Origin: a virus
Virus record (IMG/VR): IMGVR_UViG_3300030389_003158
Location: 3,643-39,661 of that record
DNA: 36,019 nucleotides
Strand: one strand, 5' to 3'
The notes under the pieces were generated by a model. That model was not told the DNA's origin. It did not search any database and was given only the letters and a program-made list of their open reading frames with translations. A program made the position numbers and the translations under genes. Positions within the stretch are counted from its first letter, which is position 1. Every line of letters begins with the position of its first letter. This document shows positions 27,573-33,955 of this stretch, in pieces.

Positions 27573-27865
27573 AGAGAGTACCTACAGGAAGTAAAGGTAA
27601 AGGTCTTAGTAAACTACCTAAGGCTGTTAGAAATAAAATGGGATACTTAAAGAAAGGTGGAACTATGAAAAAAACTAAAGGCTATAAAAAAGGCGGAACA
27701 GCTAAAAAGAAAGCTAAAGGTATGGCAGTTGGCGGAATGCGTAAAAGATCTAAGGGTATGGCTAAAGGCGGAATGAGAAAAACTGCTAAGGGTATGGCTA
27801 AAGGTGGCATGAGAAAAACTGCTAAAGGAATGAAAAGGGGTGGGGTAAAGACTAGAAGGAAATAG
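27569..27865 (+). CDS. Lys/Gly/Met repeat protein
   Basis: 98 residues, coupled by ATGA. The second half consists of repeats of the 12-residue unit GGMRKTAKGMAK, preceded by related KKGG segments. Extremely basic and without hydrophobic core, so probably disordered and able to bind nucleic acid or other acidic polymers. KGG-rich proteins of this style occur in marine phages; function unknown. Confidence 0.7.
   Translation: MKRVPTGSKGKGLSKLPKAVRNKMGYLKKGGTMKKTKGYKKGGTAKKKAKGMAVGGMRKRSKGMAKGGMRKTAKGMAKGGMRKTAKGMKRGGVKTRRK
27734..27841 (+). repeat. 36-bp tandem repeats
   Basis: Three units starting at 27734, 27770 and 27806 (GGAATGCGT..., GGAATGAGA..., GGCATGAGA...), each 36 bp and in frame, with a fourth partial unit at 27842. 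Units two and three are nearly identical, pointing to recent duplication. Confidence 0.85.
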
Positions 27866-27868
27866 TCT

Positions 27869-28531
27869 ATGCCAAATCTTATATCGAATGTACCCTACTT
27901 TAAAGTATGGGTAAGAAAAGAATTTACAGCTAATCACCAAAATTATCATGGTGAATTTTTACATGGATTAGTAATAGCAGTAAATTGTATACCAGATAGA
28001 TCATTATCTTTTCAAATTGTATTTACTGGTTGTGAAGCTGAAGATGATGAGCCTAATGTACACGGTGGTGCTATGTGGGCTCGGATGCCAATACAAGGTC
28101 TAGTTGCTGACATACCATTAGATGAATGGCCTGATAGAATGGAAAACCATTTATGTCAACCATGGGATTGTATGTCAAGACAACACTCAGTTGTCGTAAT
28201 GGATAGGACATCATCATCCCCTTGGTATGCCAAGATAGATGGTGAGTTTTACTTAGCTAAGTATATCTTTACTGTAGACTATACAGAAGATGAAATAGCT
28301 GACAGTCCAGATCAACATAAACAAAGTCATGTACTATACTTGACTGAAGGCCAATGGAAAGGAAATATAGTAGCGTTACCTAACAATAGAGTTAGAGTTA
28401 CTAATCCTGCACTATGGGTTACCGGAGAGGGAGCTCCTGATTTTGCTCCTAGTCAATGGCTTCATAGTAGCGAAGAACATGAAAGTTATACTGATCCACA
28501 TATAACTTTTAATAATTTGTATAAGGACTAG
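27869..28531 (+). CDS. Conserved marine phage protein (NVPYFKVWVR type)
   Basis: 220 residues; AAGGA eight bases before the ATG. Opens LISNVPYFKVWVRKEFTANH and continues NYHGEFLHGLVIAVNCIPDR, SLSFQIVF, LCQPWDCMSRQHSVVVMDR, and NNRVRVTNPALW. I know this order from cyanophage and other marine phage proteins of unknown function. Mixed beta-rich globular protein; unlike its neighbours it is not basic. It sits inside the basic-protein island upstream of terminase, so it may be late or virion-associated. Confidence 0.78.
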   Translation: MPNLISNVPYFKVWVRKEFTANHQNYHGEFLHGLVIAVNCIPDRSLSFQIVFTGCEAEDDEPNVHGGAMWARMPIQGLVADIPLDEWPDRMENHLCQPWDCMSRQHSVVVMDRTSSSPWYAKIDGEFYLAKYIFTVDYTEDEIADSPDQHKQSHVLYLTEGQWKGNIVALPNNRVRVTNPALWVTGEGAPDFAPSQWLHSSEEHESYTDPHITFNNLYKD

Positions 28532-28532
28532 T

Positions 28533-28796
28533 ATGGCTAGAAACTATAAAAGGGAATACAAAAATTACCATAGTAAAGATGAGCAAAAAAAAAGAAGAGC
28601 ATCTAGAAACAAAGTAAGAAGAGCTGCTTTACGTAAAGGTAAGGTAACTAAAGGTGATAAGAAAGATATAGATCACAAAGATGGTAATCCTAAAAATAAT
28701 AATAAAAGTAATCTTAGAGTAGTATCAAGAAATAAAAATAGATCATTTCCTCGTAATAAAAAAGCAGGAAAAAAAATTGTAAGGAGAAAAAAATGA
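28533..28796 (+). CDS. Small HNH-like basic protein
   Basis: 87 residues; AAGGA five bases before the ATG. DIDHKDGNPKNNNKSNLRVV, followed by NKNRSFPRN, is the core of a small HNH nuclease (DH, N, NLR); the rest is Lys/Arg-rich. It could nick DNA, and small HNH proteins beside terminase genes often help packaging in other phages, but the short length leaves this open. Coupled to the lipoprotein gene by ATGA. Confidence 0.7.
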   Translation: MARNYKREYKNYHSKDEQKKRRASRNKVRRAALRKGKVTKGDKKDIDHKDGNPKNNNKSNLRVVSRNKNRSFPRNKKAGKKIVRRKK

Positions 28797-28930
28797 AAAA
28801 TTTAATAATTGTATTTGTATTAAGTTTAAGTTTAATAGGTTGTGCTGCGTCACAAATATCTTTAACAGCGTCTGCACCAAAAGGTAAAGACCTAGATATT
28901 ACTATTAAAACTAAAGAAAAAACTGAGTAA
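28793..28930 (+). CDS. Small lipoprotein
   Basis: 45 residues; AAGGAG before the ATG. Signal sequence MKNLIIVFVLSLSLIGC with lipobox LIGC (Cys17), then a 28-residue polar mature part (AASQISLTASAPKGKDLDIT). It should be anchored in the inner or outer membrane. Possible roles are superinfection exclusion or an outer-membrane spanin; neither is shown by sequence. Confidence 0.75.
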   Translation: MKNLIIVFVLSLSLIGCAASQISLTASAPKGKDLDITIKTKEKTE

Positions 28931-28942
28931 AGGATAAACATT

Positions 28943-29116
28943 ATGCCAATGGTTGGAGATAAAAAATTTTCTTACACTGACGATGGTAAAAGAAAAGCTA
29001 AACAATATGCTAATGAAACAAGTAAAATAATGCATGTTGGATATCGTAAAGGTGGTAAACCTCTTAAAGTAGATTCTCCTACTGGTAAAAAATGTGTATT
29101 TGGTCTTAAAAAATAA
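28943..29116 (+). CDS. Small basic protein (MPMVGDKKFSYT type)
   Basis: 57 residues with AAAGGA upstream. The opening MPMVGDKKFSYTDDGKRKAK resembles a frequent short phage motif (MPMVxGKKFPYTxxG); ends with KKCVFGLKK. Function unknown. It stops directly before the next ATG. Confidence 0.7.
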   Translation: MPMVGDKKFSYTDDGKRKAKQYANETSKIMHVGYRKGGKPLKVDSPTGKKCVFGLKK

Positions 29117-29458
29117 ATGGCTATACCTGTATTTAAATCACAATCAGTAGCTTTATCTACTACAAATAGAACTACTATTTATACAACTCCTAGTTTATCT
29201 AGAGCTGTAATTACTTCTATTATAATAGCAAATGTAGATGCATCTTCTGCTACTACAGTTAAATTAGAATTTTTTGATGCTTCAGCTTCTACTCACTTTG
29301 CATTAACAGGAGCTAAAAGCATAGCAACAAATGATTTTTTAGTTATATCTGATTCTCCTATCTATTTTGATACAGGAGATATTTTATCTGCAACAGCAGG
29401 TGCAGCGGATGATATAACAGTTACTGCTTTTGTAGAAGAGTATTCAACAGGATTCTAA
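29117..29458 (+). CDS. Probable small beta-rich virion protein
   Basis: 113 residues, strongly beta-rich and weakly charged (TTNRTTIYTTPSLSRAVITS; SATTVKLEFFDAS; FDTGDILSATAGAADDIT). The pattern of a single sandwich domain is typical of phage decoration or tail-associated proteins. It is the first gene with structural character, just before the terminase genes. No exact family named. Confidence 0.68.
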   Translation: MAIPVFKSQSVALSTTNRTTIYTTPSLSRAVITSIIIANVDASSATTVKLEFFDASASTHFALTGAKSIATNDFLVISDSPIYFDTGDILSATAGAADDITVTAFVEEYSTGF

Positions 29459-29839
29459 ATGTCAAAACAACTAACAGAAAAACAAAAAAAATTTATAGAT
29501 GCTTTGTTTGGTGAAGCAATGGGTAATCATAGATTAGCAATGGATATAGCAGGCTATAGTTCTAATACTACTTGGAGAGATGTTACAGCTAATCTTAATG
29601 AAGAAATATTGCAAGCTTCAAAAGAATATTTATCTATGCATGCACCTAAAGCAGCAGTTGCAATAACAGGTATTATTGATGATCCTACTGAATTAGGTAA
29701 TAGAGATAAACTTACTGCAGCAAAAGATGTATTAGATAGAGCAGGAGTAGTAAAACAAGAAAAGATAGAAGTAAACACTCCATCTGGTTTGTTTATACTA
29801 CCTTCTAAAAAAGAAGAAGAAGAAGTAGATGGAAATTGA
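29459..29839 (+). CDS. terS: Terminase small subunit
   Basis: 126 residues. LTEKQKKFIDALFGEAMGNH, then LAMDIAGYSSNTTWRDV (helix-turn-helix) and AITGIIDDPTELGNRDKL, TAAKDVLDRAGVVKQEKIEV match small terminase subunits of tailed phages (KQ..F...AGYS... and AAK.vLDRAG). It recognises the packaging site and feeds DNA to the large subunit encoded two genes on. The tail ends in an acidic KEEEEEVDGN. Overlaps the HTH gene by 11 bases. Confidence 0.85.
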   Translation: MSKQLTEKQKKFIDALFGEAMGNHRLAMDIAGYSSNTTWRDVTANLNEEILQASKEYLSMHAPKAAVAITGIIDDPTELGNRDKLTAAKDVLDRAGVVKQEKIEVNTPSGLFILPSKKEEEEVDGN

Positions 29840-30188
29840 ATATAAAAGAAAATTAGGTTCTACTGTTCCTTTTGGTTGGGAACTTGTAGAAAACTCAAAA
29901 GATTTACTAAGAAGCATACCAGAACAACAAGAACTATTAGATATAGCTAAACAACATGCTAAAACATCTAGCCTACGTGAAGTAGCTAAATGGTTATCAG
30001 CAAAAAGTGGTAGATATATATCTCATGTTGCTCTATTTAAAATGTTAAAAAAGGATGAAAGTGAACGAAATAAAAAAGCAGCAACTATTAGATGGGAACG
30101 AGTTAAAGCCAAGGCAAGGACAGAGACGCAAGAAGATCTCATCAAAGAAGCAGAAATTTATTCGAGCCAAAAGGAAGCCACTAGTTAG
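29829..30188 (+). CDS. HTH protein between the terminase genes (recombinase-like segment)
   Basis: 119 residues. TVPFGWELVENSKDLLRSIP and SSLREVAKWLSAKSGRYISH resemble the helical DNA-binding segment found in recombinase-like phage proteins that often lie next to terminase genes. C-terminal third is basic and helical. Likely a DNA-binding packaging helper. Its last 134 bases overlap the large terminase frame. Confidence 0.65.
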   Translation: MEIEYKRKLGSTVPFGWELVENSKDLLRSIPEQQELLDIAKQHAKTSSLREVAKWLSAKSGRYISHVALFKMLKKDESERNKKAATIRWERVKAKARTETQEDLIKEAEIYSSQKEATS

Positions 30189-31638
30189 AGCTAATATAGT
30201 CGAAACTAAGGATGATTTACAAGTTATCGAAGAAGAAAAAAATATTGTATTTCAACCTAACAGTGGTCCACAGACAGACTTCTTAGCGGCTAACGAAAAA
30301 GAAGTTTTATATGGTGGTGCGGCAGGTGGAGGTAAATCCTACGCTTTATTAGCAGATGTGTTGCGATATTGTAATCATCCTAATCATAGTGCTCTTTTAC
30401 TTAGAAGAACAAATGACGAGTTAAGAGAACTAGTACAGAAAAGTCAGGAGCTATATCCAAAAGTATTTCCTGGTGCTAAATGGAGTGAAAGAAAATCTTT
30501 ATGGACATTTCCCTCTGGTGCTAGAATATGGATGACATATCTTGAACAAGATAAAGACGTTTTAAGATACCAAGGACAAGCCTTTACTTGGATAGGTGTA
30601 GATGAGCTTACTCAGTATGGTACACCATATGCTTGGAACTATTTACGTTCTCGTTTACGTACTGTAGATAATGATTTACCTACGTATATGAGAGGCACTA
30701 CAAACCCAGGTGGTCCTGGTCATATGTGGGTTAAAAAGATGTTTATTGATCCTGCTTCTTATAACTCATCATTTTGGGCAACAGATATAGAAAATGGAAA
30801 AGTATTAACTTATCCTAAAGGACATGAAAAAGAAGGTAGCCCTTTATTTAAAAGAAGGTTTATACCTGCTAAACTTACAGACAATCCTTACCTTTCTAAG
30901 GCAGGAGAGTACGAAGCAAACCTGTTATCTTTACCTGAAGTACAAAGACAACAGTTATTAGAAGGGTCTTGGGATATAGCAGAGGGTGCTGCTTTTACAG
31001 AGTTTAATAGAGATATACATGTAGTAGAACCTTATAATGTTCCTACTTCATGGAAAAGATTTAGAACATGTGATTACGGATACTCAAGTTGGTCAGCATG
31101 TTTATGGGTAGCAGTAAGGCCAGATAATAAATTAATTGTATATAGAGAACTTTATGCACAGAAAAAAACAGCAGAAGAGTTAGCAGATTTAATACTAACT
31201 ACTGAAAGAGAAAACGATGATAAAATTTGGTATGGTGTTCTTGACTCATCTTGTTGGCACAACAGAGGACAAACAGGTCCTTCTATAGCAGAAACAATGA
31301 TATTAAGAGGATGTCGATGGAGACAGTCCGACAGAAGTAAAGGAAGTAGAATAGCAGGTAAGAATGAGCTACATAGATTGTTAAGAACAGATGAAGAAAC
31401 AGGAGAAGCAGGTATTGAATTTTTTTCAAATTGTGTTAAACTTATATCAGAATTACCACAAATACCTTTAGATAAAAATAATCCTGAAGATGTGAATACT
31501 AAAATAGACTATGACCACGGATATGATGCACTACGTTATGGTATTATGTCTAGACCAACTCCTAGAGGGTTGTATGACTTTTCCAACACCGATTGGAAAA
31601 AACCTTGGAAACCTGCTGATCAGGTATTTGGATATTAA
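30055..31638 (+). CDS. terL: Terminase large subunit
   Basis: 527 residues. ATPase: NSGPQTDFLAANEKEVLYGG, Walker A GGAAGGGKS (Lys94), Walker B WIGVDEL (Asp183, Glu184), NPGGPGHMWVKKMF. Nuclease: CDYGYS (Asp340), GVLDSSCWH, and DHGYDALRYG near the end supply the metal-binding acids. It packages DNA through the portal and cuts concatemers. A GTG at 30061 has AAGG six bases before it and may be the true start; the conserved part begins near residue 60, so the N-terminus is uncertain. Confidence 0.93.
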   Translation: MKVNEIKKQQLLDGNELKPRQGQRRKKISSKKQKFIRAKRKPLVRANIVETKDDLQVIEEEKNIVFQPNSGPQTDFLAANEKEVLYGGAAGGGKSYALLADVLRYCNHPNHSALLLRRTNDELRELVQKSQELYPKVFPGAKWSERKSLWTFPSGARIWMTYLEQDKDVLRYQGQAFTWIGVDELTQYGTPYAWNYLRSRLRTVDNDLPTYMRGTTNPGGPGHMWVKKMFIDPASYNSSFWATDIENGKVLTYPKGHEKEGSPLFKRRFIPAKLTDNPYLSKAGEYEANLLSLPEVQRQQLLEGSWDIAEGAAFTEFNRDIHVVEPYNVPTSWKRFRTCDYGYSSWSACLWVAVRPDNKLIVYRELYAQKKTAEELADLILTTERENDDKIWYGVLDSSCWHNRGQTGPSIAETMILRGCRWRQSDRSKGSRIAGKNELHRLLRTDEETGEAGIEFFSNCVKLISELPQIPLDKNNPEDVNTKIDYDHGYDALRYGIMSRPTPRGLYDFSNTDWKKPWKPADQVFGY

Positions 31639-31640
31639 AC

Positions 31641-33716
31641 ATGGATGAAGAACAAACTACAGAAACAGAACTAGAAATGGAATTAGAAGACAAACAAAAG
31701 ATGACATTGTCTTCTTACATTAGAGATAAATTTAATTACTCATATGACTCTCGTTATTCTCAAGAATCAAGATGGATGGAATCTTATAGAAATTATAGAG
31801 GAATATATGGTTCAGAAACACAGTTTACAGAAACAGAAAAAAGCCAAGTATTTTTAAAAGTTACAAAAACAAAAGTAACTGCTGCGTATGGTCAGATTAT
31901 TGACGTACTGTTTGCAGGACAAAAGTTTCCATTAGGAGTTGATGCAACAAGATTACCAGATGGTGTAGAAGAATCTGTACACTTTGATCCTAAAAATCCA
32001 ACACAACCAAAAGATGATCCTAACCAAGGTAGTTTATTTCCACCAGGTTCTAAAGAAGAAGAACTAGAGTTAGGAGCATTAAAAGAATTAGCAGATGATT
32101 TAGAACTAAAAGAAGGTGCAGGTGTTACTCCTACATCTATTACATATCATCCTGCAGAAGAAGCAGCTCGTGCTATGGAAAAAAAGATACTTGATCAACT
32201 AGAAGAATCTTCAGCTTCTAAACATTTAAGATCAGCAGCATTTGAAATGGCTTTATTTGGTACAGGAATATTAAAAGGACCATTTGCTCAAGACAAAGAA
32301 TATCCTAGATGGGAACAAAATGAAGAGGGTAATGTTTCATATACTCCTGAAATTAAAACAGTTCCTAGACTAGAGTTTGTTTCTTGTTGGGATTTCTATC
32401 CTGATCCTGCAGCTAATAATATGGATGAGGTAGAATATGTGATTCAGCGACATAAATTAAACCACGCTGATATGAGGGCATTAAAAAATCGCCCTCTGTT
32501 TGATGAAGATGCCCTAGATGAATGTATTGAAATGGGCACTAACTACACCAGACAATGGTGGGAGGATGATTTAGATGACTACGATTCGACAAATGTTAGC
32601 GTTGATCGCTACGAAGTCCTTGAGTTTTGGGGCAACATTGATAGAACATATGCAGAAGACGCAGGCTTGGATATACCTAAAGAATACGAAGACGTGGATT
32701 TGGTTCAAATCAACGCTTGGGTTTGTAACGACAAAATTTTACGATTGGCGTTTAATCCCTTTATGCCTATTCGTATTCCTTATTTTGCTGCTCCTTATGA
32801 GTTAAATCCTTACTCTTTCTTTGGAGTAGGGTTAGCAGAAAACATGGTAGATACACAACAGCTAATGAACGGCTTTATGCGAATGGCTGTTGATAATGCT
32901 GTTCTATCAGGTAACCTGATATTTGAGATTGATGAAACAAATCTTGTACCAGGTCAAGACCTAGAAGTATACCCTGGTAAGATATTTAGGAGACAAGGTG
33001 GAGCACCTGGTCAAGCACTATTTGCTACACAGTATCCTAATGTATCTTCTCAAAATTTGATGATGTTTGATAAAGCAAGAGCCTTGTCCGATGAATCTAC
33101 AGGCATTCCATCTTTCTCACATGGTCAGACTGGAATACAAGGAACTGGTAGAACAGCGGCAGGGATATCTATGCTAATGGGTGCAGCTCAGATATCTATT
33201 AAAACAGTGGTTAAAAATATAGATGACTATCTATTACAACCACTAGGAGAATCTTTCTATGCTTTTAATCAGCAATTTGATTTTGACCCTGATGTACAAG
33301 GCGATATAGAAATAAAAGCTAGAGGTACAGAAAGTCTTATGCGTAACGAAGTAAGAAGTCAAAGACTATTACAACTTATGCAAATTGGTTCTAATCCTGC
33401 ATTAGCACCTTTTGTAAAGTTCCCAGTAATACTAAGAGAGATTGCACACTCATTTGATCTTGATGCTGAAAAGTTTGTAAATGATGAAAGAGAAGCTTTA
33501 AGACAAGCTAAAGTTATGCAAGCATCTGGAATGATGCAAGGACCACCACAACAACCACCAGGGGCAGGAGCACCACCTCCACCAGAAGGAGGAGGAACAG
33601 TTCCACCAACTAGTCCTGCAGGTACAGGCAATAGTCAGATAGGTCCTGGCGGAGCACCTGAACCAGGAATGCCAGGTTTTTCAGGAAGGCCACCTAGTGA
33701 AGGAGAAATACAGTGA
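31641..33716 (+). CDS. Portal protein
   Basis: 691 residues, directly after the large terminase. RWMESYRNYRGIYGSETQF, FLKVTKTKVTAAYGQIID, and the VLFAGQKFPLGVDATRLPD segment near residue 100, then FGVGLAENMVDTQQLMNGFM and RTAAGISMLMGAAQISIKT (clip and wing helices), fit large portal proteins of podovirus-like marine phages. Residues about 630-691 are a Pro/Gly-rich tail. It forms the ring through which DNA enters the head. Its stop overlaps the next start (GTGA). Confidence 0.88.
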   Translation: MDEEQTTETELEMELEDKQKMTLSSYIRDKFNYSYDSRYSQESRWMESYRNYRGIYGSETQFTETEKSQVFLKVTKTKVTAAYGQIIDVLFAGQKFPLGVDATRLPDGVEESVHFDPKNPTQPKDDPNQGSLFPPGSKEEELELGALKELADDLELKEGAGVTPTSITYHPAEEAARAMEKKILDQLEESSASKHLRSAAFEMALFGTGILKGPFAQDKEYPRWEQNEEGNVSYTPEIKTVPRLEFVSCWDFYPDPAANNMDEVEYVIQRHKLNHADMRALKNRPLFDEDALDECIEMGTNYTRQWWEDDLDDYDSTNVSVDRYEVLEFWGNIDRTYAEDAGLDIPKEYEDVDLVQINAWVCNDKILRLAFNPFMPIRIPYFAAPYELNPYSFFGVGLAENMVDTQQLMNGFMRMAVDNAVLSGNLIFEIDETNLVPGQDLEVYPGKIFRRQGGAPGQALFATQYPNVSSQNLMMFDKARALSDESTGIPSFSHGQTGIQGTGRTAAGISMLMGAAQISIKTVVKNIDDYLLQPLGESFYAFNQQFDFDPDVQGDIEIKARGTESLMRNEVRSQRLLQLMQIGSNPALAPFVKFPVILREIAHSFDLDAEKFVNDEREALRQAKVMQASGMMQGPPQQPPGAGAPPPPEGGGTVPPTSPAGTGNSQIGPGGAPEPGMPGFSGRPPSEGEIQ

Positions 33717-33955
33717 GTCCAGAAGTAGCTAGAAAATTATTAGTAATAGCTAATAACAAAAAATCTATAGATGCTTTATTTGAATACGCAGAAGAAAGAA
33801 TTAAATCTCATGTAAAAAATCTTATAAGAGAAACGGACCATAACAAGATAATACAAATACAAGGTAGTATACATGAGTTACAAAGATTTGCTACGTTCAG
33901 GGATGAAGTAATACAAAAAGCTAAAGAGGGGAAAAATGGAACAAGCATTAAATAG
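33713..33955 (+). CDS. Small hypothetical protein, GTG start
   Basis: 80 residues. AAGGAG precedes a GTG that overlaps the portal stop. All-helical and charged (KSIDALFEYAEERIKSHVKN; NKIIQIQGSIHELQRF), probably a coiled coil. It could be a head-tail or scaffolding helper by position. Overlaps the next gene by 20 bases. Confidence 0.75.
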   Translation: MSPEVARKLLVIANNKKSIDALFEYAEERIKSHVKNLIRETDHNKIIQIQGSIHELQRFATFRDEVIQKAKEGKNGTSIK

